Positions 6,647 to 13,993 of a stretch of DNA of 13,995 nt are shown piece by piece. The position numbers were made by a program, and so were the translations under genes. The stretch is from Spirochaetota bacterium (GTDB lineage Bacteria; Spirochaetota; JAGLSM01; JAKPMW01). The stretch lies in assembly GCA_029548715.1 (NCBI GenBank), contig JAKPMW010000307.1, positions 1-13,995 of the forward strand. Reading direction: 5' to 3'. The stretch's first letter is position 1; each line of letters opens with the position of its first letter. Under the pieces are notes generated by a model that saw nothing but the letters and a program-made list of their open reading frames with translations, was not told the DNA's origin and did no database searches.

Positions 6647-8431
6647 ATGGCTGAAGGACAGGACAGGATCAGGCTTCTTGATCCCCTGGTCAGTGCACGT
6701 ATTGCCGCCGGTGAGGTGGTCGAACAGCCCGCATCGGTTGTGCGCGAGCTGGTCGACAATGCAATCGACGCCGGTGCCGACAGTATCAGTGTTGAGCTGA
6801 CGGATGGGGGAATGACATCCATTCGGGTGATTGACAATGGCTGCGGGATGGGTGCGGCAGACCTGGCCCGCTCGGTGCTCAAGCACGCAACATCAAAAAT
6901 CTCCAGCCTTGAGGATCTGGACCGGGTGACCAGCATGGGTTTTCGTGGTGAGGCCCTGTTTGCGATTGCCTCCGTGTCCCGCCTGCGGCTTGTCTCCAAT
7001 TCCGGCAGCGGGGGACATGAGATTGTCGTCGATAATGGCAACCCGGGAGAGGTGCGGGCGGCCGCGTCTCCGGCGGGAACGATTGTCGAAGTCACAGGGT
7101 TGTTTCGGGATATACCGGCCCGCCGGGCCTTTCTCAAGTCTCCTGCGGTTGAGGCTCGCGCCGTGCGGCGGATGCTTGCGGAGAAGATGCTGGCCTGGCC
7201 CGGGATACGGTTTGTGCTGGTCTCCGACGGTGCGGACATTGTGCGCTCGGCGGCCGGCGATCTTCTTTCGCGAATCAGTGATCTGTACGACAGCAGGCTT
7301 GCATCTCTCCTGATTCCTGTGGTGCATGAAGAGGCCGGTATCGGAATCAGCGGCTTTGCGGCTCCGGTGCATCATAACTCGGCCACCCGGCGTGACCAGT
7401 ATTGCATGATCAACGGCCGGCCGGTATTTTTGCCCTCGTTTTCACGGGCGGTCAGCACCGCCTACGGAAACCAGGTGCCGCCGGGGCGGCACCCGGTCGT
7501 GTTTCTTGCCATCCGCATCCAGCCTGACCGGATCAATGTCAATGTGCATCCCGCCAAGCGCGAGGTGCGGGTCCATGACGAAAATGCCCTGTTTTCGGTG
7601 CTCGTGCATGCCCTGCGGCGTGCCCTGGGCGAGACGGTTCGTTTTTCGGAGGCTACAAAAGCCGGGCGCATGGAGCGTACAGTTGATGAGCAGCCGCTCC
7701 TTGGGGATGCGACTGCCCAGGCTGCCGCCGAACCCGGCCTGGTCTGGCTGACTCCTTCCGGGCCTCATGCGCCTTCTGGGGCCCGGACACAGGATGCCGG
7801 GGTGGAGACTGTTCCCCAAAAACAGCAGGATGCGCCCCTCCCGGGACTGGGGATATTTGAGGGTGTGCGCATTATTGGCTGTCATGCTGACAACTACTGG
7901 CTCTACGAGCAGGCTGGTCAGCTCTTCATGATCGACCAGCACGCGGCCCACGAACGGGTCCTCTACGAGCGCTTCAAGGCCGAGTATCAGGGTATGGGGA
8001 TTGCCAGGCAGGGACTGCTGGTGTCCCTGCAGTTTACGCCCACAGAGGGGGAGAGGGAAGTCCTCGAATCCAGCGCTGAAGAAATTGCAGCCGCCGGATT
8101 TTCTCTTGCTCCCTTCGGGCCCAAGGTCTGGATCATGGACGAGCAGCCGTCTGATGTGCGCGACGGACTTGAGGCCCTGCGCTCGCTCCTCGCTGCCCTG
8201 GCCGACCCTGTCTCCTCGGCTGCCAGGGGGGACGCCAGACGCGAGAAGATGCTGGCCACCCTGGCCTGCCATGCCGCTGTCCGGCGGGGGGACCGGATCA
8301 GTCCCGAACTTGTTTTCTCGATCCTGCGCTCACTTGCGCGGGTAGAGCGGCCTTTTTCGTGCCCCCACGGCAGGCCATCCATTATTGCCATCAAACTGGA
8401 GGAGATCGAAGCATGGTTTGCCCGCCGCTGA
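6647..8431 (+). CDS. mutL: DNA mismatch repair protein MutL, endonuclease type
   Basis: The 594-residue protein links mismatch recognition by MutS to strand removal. Its N-terminal GHKL ATPase domain shows RLLDPLVSARIAAGEVVEQP, the catalytic Glu34 and Asn38 in RELVDNAIDAG, DNGCGM (from 63) and GFRGEAL (from 98). After a variable linker (about 345-400), the C-terminal dimerisation domain carries DQHAAHERVLYE (from 430), which fits the DQHAx2Ex4E metal-binding endonuclease motif, plus LACHAAVRRGD and CPHGRP (from 572), the other nuclease-site motifs. Thus it should nick DNA itself, as in bacteria without MutH. The frame is open back to 6596, but I chose ATG 6647: CGGAGG (6635-6640) lies 6 nt before it and IRLLDP then falls at the usual distance from the N-terminus. 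It is the first gene of a five-gene operon, and its last 19 nt overlap coaBC. Confidence 0.97.
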   Translation: MAEGQDRIRLLDPLVSARIAAGEVVEQPASVVRELVDNAIDAGADSISVELTDGGMTSIRVIDNGCGMGAADLARSVLKHATSKISSLEDLDRVTSMGFRGEALFAIASVSRLRLVSNSGSGGHEIVVDNGNPGEVRAAASPAGTIVEVTGLFRDIPARRAFLKSPAVEARAVRRMLAEKMLAWPGIRFVLVSDGADIVRSAAGDLLSRISDLYDSRLASLLIPVVHEEAGIGISGFAAPVHHNSATRRDQYCMINGRPVFLPSFSRAVSTAYGNQVPPGRHPVVFLAIRIQPDRINVNVHPAKREVRVHDENALFSVLVHALRRALGETVRFSEATKAGRMERTVDEQPLLGDATAQAAAEPGLVWLTPSGPHAPSGARTQDAGVETVPQKQQDAPLPGLGIFEGVRIIGCHADNYWLYEQAGQLFMIDQHAAHERVLYERFKAEYQGMGIARQGLLVSLQFTPTEGEREVLESSAEEIAAAGFSLAPFGPKVWIMDEQPSDVRDGLEALRSLLAALADPVSSAARGDARREKMLATLACHAAVRRGDRISPELVFSILRSLARVERPFSCPHGRPSIIAIKLEEIEAWFARR

Positions 8432-9636
8432 AGATTCTTGTCATCGCTACTGGTGGCATCGCCGTTGTCAAGCTGCCAGCCCTTATCCGGCTTTTTCGCA
8501 GGCAGGGTGCCCTTGTCCGGGTGGTCCTGACTGAAAATGCCGCGAGGTTTGTGACCCCTCTTGCCTTTGAGGCGCTCAGTGACCAGCCGGTGTATGAGGA
8601 CATGTTTGCCCGGCGGGACTCCTTCACCCATATCAGTCTGCGGCAGTGGGCGGACGTTGTGCTGGTTGCACCCGCCACCGCCAATATCATGGGCAAGATT
8701 GCGACAGGAATCGCTGATGACCTGGCTTCGACGGTGGCGCTGGGAGCGGCCGGGGCGGCAGTCCCGCGCTATCTTTGTCCGGCGATGAACGATGCCATGT
8801 GGGCCGCTCCGGCCACGCAGCGCAATGTGAAACAGCTTGCGGCTGATGGATGGACGATTCTTGGTCCGGGGAGTGGCGAACTGGCCTGCGGGGACAGCGG
8901 TCCGGGGCGGATGCTTGAGCCGGAGGAAATCGTCCGTCAGGTGCTGGGCACGCAAGACGGATCTCCCTGCCTTGGCAAGCTTGTGGTGACAGCCGGGGCA
9001 ACCCGGCAACCGATTGATGCGGTACGTTTTATCTCCAATCACTCGACAGGCCGGATGGGCGTGGCTGTTGCCCAGGCGGCGCTGGGCCGGTTTTCAGAAG
9101 TCGTCCTGATTCATGCCTTTCTCGCGGTGCCGGTGCCGTGCGGGGTACGCTGCCGTGAGGCGCTGACTGCTGAAGCCATGCTGGAGGCGGTTCAGGATGA
9201 GCTGGCTGATGCCCAGGCTCTCGTGATGTGTGCCGCCGTCGCAGACTTTACCCCGGAGGCGGTGTTTGACGGAAAACTCAAAAAGGCCGGGCGAAGCAGT
9301 CTTGATATCCGCTGCGTGCCTGCCCCCGATATTTTGAAGTCCACCCGTACGTTGCGTCTCTCCCGTTCGGTCCGGACCATCGGGTTTGCGATGGAGACCG
9401 GTTCGCTTGAGGAACAGGCTCTGGGCAAACTGGAAGAGAAGGGGCTGGACGGGATTGTCGCCAATCCGCTGAATGTTCCTGGCGCCGGCTTTGGCGGGGA
9501 TACCAATATGGCAGTATATTTTGGCAGGGATGGGGCGCGTGAGGATTGGCCGCTCATGAGCAAGGGCGAGATGGCCGAACGGATTGTGGGGCAGCTTGTC
9601 CGCTTGTGTTCAGGGTCCGTCCAGGGCGAGGGGTGA
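8413..9636 (+). CDS. coaBC: Bifunctional phosphopantothenoylcysteine decarboxylase / phosphopantothenate-cysteine ligase
   Basis: The 407-residue enzyme carries out two consecutive steps of coenzyme A synthesis. The C-terminal CoaB half (about 190-407) joins 4'-phosphopantothenate to cysteine using CTP, and the N-terminal flavoprotein CoaC half (about 1-185) decarboxylates the product to 4'-phosphopantetheine. CoaC shows the catalytic His73 in THISLRQWAD, APATANIMGKIATGIADDL, the PAMN substrate motif and Cys159 in ACGDSGPGRM. CoaB shows VTAGATRQPIDAVRFISNHS, the linker Lys pair in GKLKKAG, and IGFAMETGSLEEQA. Length is normal for the fused enzyme. The frame is open back to 8359, but ATG 8413 has GGAGGAG (8398-8404) 8 nt upstream and starts the flavodoxin-like fold directly (LKILVIATGGIA). 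It overlaps the end of mutL by 19 nt, and the next start is 7 nt past its stop, so translation is probably coupled. Confidence 0.96.
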   Translation: MVCPPLKILVIATGGIAVVKLPALIRLFRRQGALVRVVLTENAARFVTPLAFEALSDQPVYEDMFARRDSFTHISLRQWADVVLVAPATANIMGKIATGIADDLASTVALGAAGAAVPRYLCPAMNDAMWAAPATQRNVKQLAADGWTILGPGSGELACGDSGPGRMLEPEEIVRQVLGTQDGSPCLGKLVVTAGATRQPIDAVRFISNHSTGRMGVAVAQAALGRFSEVVLIHAFLAVPVPCGVRCREALTAEAMLEAVQDELADAQALVMCAAVADFTPEAVFDGKLKKAGRSSLDIRCVPAPDILKSTRTLRLSRSVRTIGFAMETGSLEEQALGKLEEKGLDGIVANPLNVPGAGFGGDTNMAVYFGRDGAREDWPLMSKGEMAERIVGQLVRLCSGSVQGEG

Positions 9637-9643
9637 TCAGGCG

Positions 9644-10459
9644 ATGGTACGCATGCCGGCGGTAGCGGGAATGTTTTATCCCTCCGATCCTGTCACGCTT
9701 CGGGCCGAGGTGGAGCGCTTTCTTGCCTCCCGGCATGAGCCTGAACCCGGGCCGCATCTGGCCCTTGTCTCCCCCCATGCCGGCTATCCGTATTCCGGTG
9801 CTGTGGCCGGAGCCGCCTGGGCCCGGGTCAGGGGACAGGCCCCTGATCTGACGGTTTTTCTCGGGCCTTCGCACAGGGTGCCCTTTCAGGGGTTTGCCCT
9901 GCCTGAAAGCCAGATCTGGGAGACCCCGCTCGGCCAGCTTGCCCTGGACCGGGATGCGTTGCGTGTCATGGAAGATGCCCCCTGTGTTGTCTGGGAAGAG
10001 CCCCATATCGACGAACACTCGATCGAGGTCCAGCTTCCGTTTTACCAGGTTGCGTTGCCCAAAGCGGGGACGGTTCTTCCGATCGTCTGCGGACGCTGCA
10101 CGCCTGCCGAAATCGCCGGGATGGCCGAAGCATTGGCCGGTCTGTACCGGATGAGGGATGGGCGCGTCCTGTTTGTCTGCTCGACGGATCTCTCGCACGA
10201 CTTCCGCTACGATGAGGCCTGCGTGATGGATGCCCGGACAGCTTCGGCACTTGCTGATTGTGATGCGGATCGGCTGGCTGCCCTTTTTTCGAGCCGGCAG
10301 GCCGAAGCCTGCGGAATGGTTGGACTGCAGGTTGTGGTTCGTCTTGCGCGTCACCTGGGGCGAAGCGGAGCCGAGGTGACCGGATTGACGAATTCGGGAG
10401 ATGTCATCGGAAACCGCCAGTCCCGGATTGTCGGGTATCTCTCGGCAGTCATCCGATAG
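9644..10459 (+). CDS. Memo family protein (AmmeMemoRadiSam system protein B)
   Basis: The 271-residue protein belongs to the Memo family, structurally related to LigB-type non-haem iron dioxygenases. It opens RMPAVAGMFYPSDP, as family members do. The metal-site residues I expect from human Memo1 (His49, His81, Asp189, His192, Cys244) have matches at His45 (SPHAGYPYSG), His77 (GPSHR), Asp182 and His185 (STDLSHD) and Cys223 (EACGMVG), with the same 32- and 3-residue spacings. HIDEHSIEVQLPF is a further family signature. The biochemical reaction of bacterial members is not settled; a metal-dependent redox role is inferred. ATG 9644 lies 7 nt after the coaBC stop with GAGGGG (9628-9633) before it; upstream codons of the frame fall inside coaBC and were rejected. 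The partner AMMECR1-like gene follows 12 nt after its stop. The radical SAM member of the usual trio is not here. Confidence 0.93.
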   Translation: MVRMPAVAGMFYPSDPVTLRAEVERFLASRHEPEPGPHLALVSPHAGYPYSGAVAGAAWARVRGQAPDLTVFLGPSHRVPFQGFALPESQIWETPLGQLALDRDALRVMEDAPCVVWEEPHIDEHSIEVQLPFYQVALPKAGTVLPIVCGRCTPAEIAGMAEALAGLYRMRDGRVLFVCSTDLSHDFRYDEACVMDARTASALADCDADRLAALFSSRQAEACGMVGLQVVVRLARHLGRSGAEVTGLTNSGDVIGNRQSRIVGYLSAVIR

Positions 10460-10471
10460 GGAGAACACGTG

Positions 10472-11011
10472 ATGAATGGAATGCATAAGAAGGCTCTGCT
10501 TGCGTTGGCTCGATCCGTCATTGAGGCCCGTCTTGGAACAGGTGAGCTTGCCGAACTTCCCCCCGATCCGTTCTTTGACGAGGAGCGGGGCGTTTTTGTG
10601 ACCCTGCACAGGGAGGGCAGGTTGCGGGGCTGCATCGGGTATATCGAGGCGGTTGAGCCCTTGTCTCAGGCCGTCAGGACGATGGCGGCCCAGGCTGCCT
10701 TTGGGGATCCGAGATTCCAGGCGGTGACTGCGGATGAGCTTGATCAAATCGATATCGAGATCTCAGTCCTCTCGCCGCTGGAGCCGGTGGTCCCGGAGGG
10801 GATCGAAATCGGCCGGCATGGGGTGGTGCTTGAGGCGCGGGGGCGGCGTGCTGTCTTTTTGCCCCAGGTCGCCAGTGAGCAGGGCTGGGACAGGGAGACC
10901 CTGCTTGACCAGCTTTGCCTCAAGGCCGGACTGGCGCCTGGCGTATGGCGTGAATCGCAAACGATGCTCTCTGCGTTCAGCGCAGAGGTTTTTGGAGAAA
11001 GGGAAACATGA
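10472..11011 (+). CDS. AMMECR1 domain protein (AmmeMemoRadiSam system protein A)
   Basis: This 179-residue protein is a single AMMECR1 domain. The signature LRGCIGYIEA (Cys54) stands after GVFVTLHREGR, followed by DPRFQAVTADEL, the paired strands IDIEISVLSP, RRAVFLPQVA and a C-terminal GLAPGVW. The family is found in archaea, bacteria and eukaryotes and occurs next to Memo and a radical SAM enzyme; its reaction is unknown, so none is given. GTG 10469 and ATG 10472 are adjacent possible starts; I chose the ATG, with AGGGAGA (10458-10464) 7 nt before it. The stop overlaps the next start as ATGA (11008-11011), a sign of coupled translation with the sugar kinase. Confidence 0.92.
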   Translation: MNGMHKKALLALARSVIEARLGTGELAELPPDPFFDEERGVFVTLHREGRLRGCIGYIEAVEPLSQAVRTMAAQAAFGDPRFQAVTADELDQIDIEISVLSPLEPVVPEGIEIGRHGVVLEARGRRAVFLPQVASEQGWDRETLLDQLCLKAGLAPGVWRESQTMLSAFSAEVFGERET

Positions 11012-11958
11012 TCTACACAGTCACACTCAATCCGGCTATCGACGAGACACTTGAGCTGGAATCATTCAACGCGGGGGGCGCCTCCAGCCTTGTGGCCTCA
11101 AGCCGGACCATTGGAGGCAAGGGGATCAATGTAGCCCGTGCTCTTGGGCTCCTCGGCAACAAGGCGGAGGCTTTGGCCCTGGTGGGAGAAACCTCCCGGC
11201 AGTTTTTCGAGGAGGGTGCCCGCTCTGAGGGGATGAGCCTGCACTGTTTTACCTGTCCCGGAGAGACCCGGGTCTCCCAGACTCTTGTTTTCAGGCAGGA
11301 GGGTGTCAATACCCACATCCGCCGGCCGCACGGGTCAGCCAGGGTTGAGCAGGGTTTTGCAGAACTGCGGGACTGGCTGGCATCCCGGCTGGAGCGTGGT
11401 GACTATCTTGTCCTCTCAGGATCACTCCAGACGAGCATGCCGCAGGATGCCTGGTCCGATTTGACCGGACTTGCCCACGAAAAGGGCGCCCTTCCTGTCT
11501 TGGATACCAGCGGTGAGGCCCTTGAGGCGGGTCTGGCGGCCCGGCCCTTTATGCTGAAGATCAACATTGATGAATTTATGGACCTGAGCGAAGCCTCCAG
11601 TGATGAAAAGGCCGATTTCAAAGAGACCGTCCAGGGAATGCACGAATCCGGCATTGCCATAATCGTGATAACCATGGGCGCCGGAGGCGCTGTGCTCTCT
11701 GACGGGGAAGGGTTTTACCATGCCCGGCTTGACATGACTCCTGGTCCGGGACAGCAGGTCTGGGCAACCGGAAGCGGAGATGCCTTTTTGGGTGGTTTTG
11801 TCTCGGGCCTGACTGCAGCCAGTCCGCTTGTGGACTGTCTCAAGCTGGGCGTTGCCTGCGGGAGTGTCAGCACCGGGTATCCGGGGTGTGCAATGTTTGA
11901 AAAGCAGGCCATGCTGGAGGCGCTTCCCAGGGTTGAGCTGCACAGGGAACAGTCGTAG
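11008..11958 (+). CDS. PfkB-family sugar kinase, probably 1-phosphofructokinase / tagatose-6-phosphate kinase
   Basis: The 316-residue protein is a ribokinase-fold kinase of the PfkB family. MIYTVTLNPAIDETL at the N-terminus is typical of the 1-phosphofructokinase (FruK) and tagatose-6-phosphate kinase (LacC) group rather than ribokinase. GGKGINVARALG (from 36) is the first PfkB signature, and ATGSGDAFLGGF holds the catalytic Asp258 with the anion hole. The group phosphorylates a sugar phosphate, most often fructose 1-phosphate, to feed glycolysis. No phosphotransferase transporter or DeoR-type regulator is nearby, as would be usual for a fructose operon, so the substrate is left open and no symbol is given. 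It is the last gene of the mutL operon, overlapping the previous gene by four bases; AAGGGA and GGAG lie just before the ATG. Confidence 0.88.
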   Translation: MIYTVTLNPAIDETLELESFNAGGASSLVASSRTIGGKGINVARALGLLGNKAEALALVGETSRQFFEEGARSEGMSLHCFTCPGETRVSQTLVFRQEGVNTHIRRPHGSARVEQGFAELRDWLASRLERGDYLVLSGSLQTSMPQDAWSDLTGLAHEKGALPVLDTSGEALEAGLAARPFMLKINIDEFMDLSEASSDEKADFKETVQGMHESGIAIIVITMGAGGAVLSDGEGFYHARLDMTPGPGQQVWATGSGDAFLGGFVSGLTAASPLVDCLKLGVACGSVSTGYPGCAMFEKQAMLEALPRVELHREQS

Positions 11959-11959
11959 A

Positions 11960-12017
11960 TGATTGTCCCGGTGTATATCGGGCAGACTGCTCCCTGGCTG
12001 GCCACAAATGACAATCA
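11960..12017 (+). other. Possible folded RNA region after pfkB
   Basis: TGATTGTC (11960-11967) and GACAATCA (12010-12017) could form an 8-bp closing stem around 42 nt. Smaller potential stems lie inside, such as CCCG with CGGG and TGGC with GCCA. There is no T-tract, so it is not a standard terminator. An 8-bp match at this distance can also arise by chance. It could mark the 3' end of the five-gene operon. Confidence 0.2.
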
Positions 12018-12047
12018 CGCCCCCTGACGGCGCCTTGCGGTTGATAC

Positions 12048-12076
12048 TTGCAATTCTTTCCCGTGCAGGCTACCAT
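12048..12076 (+). promoter_or_regulatory. Candidate promoter for the small membrane protein
   Basis: TTGCAA (12048-12053) and TACCAT (12071-12076) are 17 bases apart, each with four of six consensus matches. The start of transcription would fall near 12083, about 33 nt before the ATG at 12116. Spacing and position are good, sequence match is only fair. Confidence 0.4.
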
Positions 12077-12115
12077 GATTCATGCTGCCGGCTGGCATGA
12101 TTATGGAGGAAGACA

Positions 12116-12391
12116 ATGCGAATATCAGTCCTGGCCTTTGGTGGTGCCTGTGGCACCCTGTCCGGTTTTTTGGCTCTTGTTCTTTCGGTCTGGAATGCGG
12201 CAACCGGATTTGGTGAAAGGGCCCTTGAGCTGTTTGTCTCTCTGCACCCCACCGTCTTTGACCGGACGCAGGCTCTCGGTTTTGTGATTGTCAACACCCT
12301 TTACGCCCTGGTGGACGGGTTCATTCTTGGACTTGCGCTTGCTTTCCTGTACAACCTCTTTGCCAAAAAAGGGCAGGCAGGGCTGGAGTGA
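12116..12391 (+). CDS. Small two-helix membrane protein (DUF5676 / 'holin-like' type)
   Basis: The 91-residue product has two predicted membrane helices, at about residues 3-28 and 53-84, joined by a short loop (TGFGERALELFVSLHPTVFDRT), and ends with a short basic tail (KKGQ). The second helix carries ALVDGFILGLALAFLYNLF, which resembles the DGF(I/F)xGxxxAxLYN ending of small bacterial and archaeal membrane proteins often annotated as DUF5676 or bacteriophage holin. The comparison is from memory. There is no phage gene nearby and I do not think it is a lytic holin. GGAGGAAG (12105-12112) stands just before the ATG, and a candidate promoter lies at 12048-12076. The OmpA-domain gene follows after 128 nt on the same strand, so read-through is possible. 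Confidence 0.75.
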   Translation: MRISVLAFGGACGTLSGFLALVLSVWNAATGFGERALELFVSLHPTVFDRTQALGFVIVNTLYALVDGFILGLALAFLYNLFAKKGQAGLE

Positions 12392-12433
12392 GCAGACTGC
12401 TGTTGCACCGCGCCTGAGACTGACCAGCCTGCC

Positions 12434-12439
12434 GATAAT
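12434..12439 (+). promoter_or_regulatory. Possible -10 element upstream of the OmpA-domain gene
   Basis: GATAAT matches five of six -10 positions and follows TGCC, but no -35 hexamer lies at 16-18 bases; TTGCAC at 12403-12408 is 25 bases away. It is therefore only a partial promoter candidate. A start here would give a leader of about 75 nt. Confidence 0.2.
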
Positions 12440-12519
12440 TGGAGATGGAGGGATATCCTGTCTCGCCGGTGAATCCTTTCCGGCCAGGGTGTCTCTTCCT
12501 TCAGACAAGGAGAACTCCG

Positions 12520-13830
12520 ATGAAGCGTTGTGTGGCCAGTCTTGTGATGGTGTGTGTGTGTATTCTGGGAGCGACCGATCTTGGCGCGGTTGTCTTCCGC
12601 TGGGCAGTCGAAAAGGATGCGGCCTATCGTGTACTTTCGTATGTGCACGAGGACCGCTTTTTGAATGGCAAGTATCACAGTACGATCGACATTCGCAACA
12701 AGGCGGTCCTCAGGACAATAGCCGTCAGCAGCAATGGGGAGTCAGGACTCTACAAGGGCGAGTTCCAGTACTTTGAACGGGAGGCCGGCCATACCAACGA
12801 GCCTTTTGCCCTCAAGGAGATCTATCCCAGCGAATTCTGGCGTGACAGGCTGGGGAAATATACGATCGATCCGGATTACTTTATGCCGGTTGTGCGGGAT
12901 GTTCCGATCTTCCCCGAGCGGGATATCGCTCCGGGCGAAATGTGGCAGGCTGACGCGCACGAAGTGCACGACCTCAAGGAATACGGCTTGACCAGGGCGT
13001 ACCGGATTCCCATCCGGGCTCGCTATATCTACGTCGGGGACCGGGAGATCGAGGGACGAAAGCTGGCCCTGTTTTCGATTACCTATGTCTTCAGCCATTA
13101 CGGGGACATCAATCTGGATGACTACGTCTCGCAGGCCAACAGGGACCTGCAGAAGTACCGGCGTGATCCCGCCCGGTATGCTGCGGTCAGGCAGCAGTAC
13201 GAGTACCGGCTTGAAAAGATGCGGCGTGCACCCCAGAGGATCAATGGCTCGTGCATCCAGCTGTATTACTGGGATATAGAAAAAGGGATTCCCGTCAGCA
13301 TGAATGAGGACTTCCATTTTATTTTCCACCTTCTCAACGGTGAGGTGCACGAGTTCAAGGGAAAATCAAGTGCCGTTTTTGAGCGGATCAAGCCGGTAGG
13401 GGAAAAGGAGGCCGAGAAGATCACGGACACCCTCAAGGGCAAGGATGGTGACGGGATTACGGTCAAGCGTGATCCGCGCGGGATCGTTGTCGAGCTGGGC
13501 GATGTCCTCTTTGATACAGACAGGTTTACCCTGCGTCCCGACGCACGGGCAACCCTGCTTGGACTGGCCCAGCGAATCAAGCGGTCGGGAAAGTTCGAAA
13601 TCAGGGTTGAAGGCCATACGGACAATACGGGAGATCCGGCCTATAACCTTGATCTCTCGCGCAAACGGGCCAACACAGTGGCCAACTTTCTGACCAGGGC
13701 GATGGATGCTGATCCGCGTTCCATCTCGTGGATCGGGCACGGAATGACCCGTCCGGCTGAGGATAACCGGACAGCGGCCGGAAGAGCGAAAAACCGCCGT
13801 GTCGAGATCATTCTTCTGACCCAGGAATAA
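12520..13830 (+). CDS. Exported OmpA-domain protein, peptidoglycan-binding, Tp0624-like architecture
   Basis: The 436-residue precursor begins with a signal peptide (MKRCVASLVMVCVCILGATDLGA, about 23 residues). A long N-terminal region (about 24-320), with FRWAVEKDAAYRVLSYVHED and a charged helical stretch (YRRDPARYAAVRQQYEYRLE), has no family I can name. The C-terminal 115 residues are an OmpA-like domain: ELGDVLFDTDRFTLRPDAR, VEGHTDNTGDPAYN and LSRKRANTVANFL. Asp368 and Arg383 are 15 residues apart, as are the diaminopimelate ligands Asp271 and Arg286 of E. coli OmpA, so peptidoglycan binding is expected. No barrel is evident; the protein should be periplasmic. The layout recalls T. pallidum Tp0624, though that is memory and not an alignment. 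AAGGAGA (12507-12513) lies 6 nt before ATG 12520; the frame is open back to 12439, but those residues precede the signal peptide and were rejected. A hairpin follows at 13838-13869. Confidence 0.88.
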   Translation: MKRCVASLVMVCVCILGATDLGAVVFRWAVEKDAAYRVLSYVHEDRFLNGKYHSTIDIRNKAVLRTIAVSSNGESGLYKGEFQYFEREAGHTNEPFALKEIYPSEFWRDRLGKYTIDPDYFMPVVRDVPIFPERDIAPGEMWQADAHEVHDLKEYGLTRAYRIPIRARYIYVGDREIEGRKLALFSITYVFSHYGDINLDDYVSQANRDLQKYRRDPARYAAVRQQYEYRLEKMRRAPQRINGSCIQLYYWDIEKGIPVSMNEDFHFIFHLLNGEVHEFKGKSSAVFERIKPVGEKEAEKITDTLKGKDGDGITVKRDPRGIVVELGDVLFDTDRFTLRPDARATLLGLAQRIKRSGKFEIRVEGHTDNTGDPAYNLDLSRKRANTVANFLTRAMDADPRSISWIGHGMTRPAEDNRTAAGRAKNRRVEIILLTQE

Positions 13831-13837
13831 GGGCTGT

Positions 13838-13869
13838 CCCGCGTCCTGCCTGTGCATGCAGGACGCGGG
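13838..13869. terminator. Perfect 12-bp hairpin, probable (bidirectional) terminator
   Basis: CCCGCGTCCTGC (13838-13849) pairs without mismatch with GCAGGACGCGGG (13858-13869) around an 8-base loop. It begins 8 nt after the OmpA-domain stop codon. The T-tract is poor on both sides (ATCATTTG downstream on +), so it may need help from Rho or act as a 3'-end stabiliser. The symmetric shape would also serve a convergent gene from the right. Confidence 0.7.
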
Positions 13870-13879
13870 ATCATTTGCC

Positions 13880-13993
13880 CTATGAGGGTGCAATACGCAT
13901 GCTGGCGCGGGCCAGTGCCATACAGCGGATGAGGGGCGGGGCGCAGCAGGCGCAAGGCTTCGCAGGTTTCAGACCTGATCCGGGGCCCTCAGC
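13880..13993 (-). CDS. Possible C-terminal end of a convergent gene (partial)
   Basis: On the minus strand one frame is open from the window edge to a TAG at 13882-13880, giving 37 residues that end LIRCMALARASMRIAPS, with Cys-rich text before them (KPCACCAPP). The stop lies just before the hairpin at 13838-13869, the place where a convergent gene would end. Against this, the fragment is short, I do not recognise it, and a plus-strand frame from ATG 13899 (with GAGGG upstream) is also open to the edge. Only sequence to the right can decide. Confidence 0.25.
   Translation of the reverse strand, partial: AEGPGSGLKPAKPCACCAPPLIRCMALARASMRIAPS

Noticed and set aside
5221..7239. A 672-codon open frame on the minus strand opposite the FecR-barrel gene and the start of mutL.
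   Set aside because: It runs across the intrinsic terminator and two well-supported + strand genes, its product is Ser/Arg/Pro-rich with no motif, and GC-rich codon bias commonly leaves antisense frames open.
7987..9042. A 351-codon minus-strand open frame opposite the end of mutL and the start of coaBC.
   Set aside because: It lies fully opposite two genes with conserved catalytic motifs and shows no domain of its own.
9554..10747. A 397-codon minus-strand open frame opposite the Memo and AMMECR1 genes.
   Set aside because: Both + strand genes are well identified by family motifs; the antisense product shows no recognisable domain and has the composition of a shadow frame.
11982..12401. 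The decamer GCAGACTGCT at 11982-11991 and again at 12392-12401, both just after stop codons.
   Set aside because: In 14 kb many decamers recur by chance, the two contexts share nothing else, and the palindrome is too short to be a terminator.
13641..13955. A 104-codon minus-strand open frame across the end of the OmpA-domain gene and the final hairpin.
   Set aside because: It runs through the 12-bp hairpin and the conserved OmpA domain, and its product has no recognisable features; the frame ending at 13880 is a better candidate for a convergent gene.
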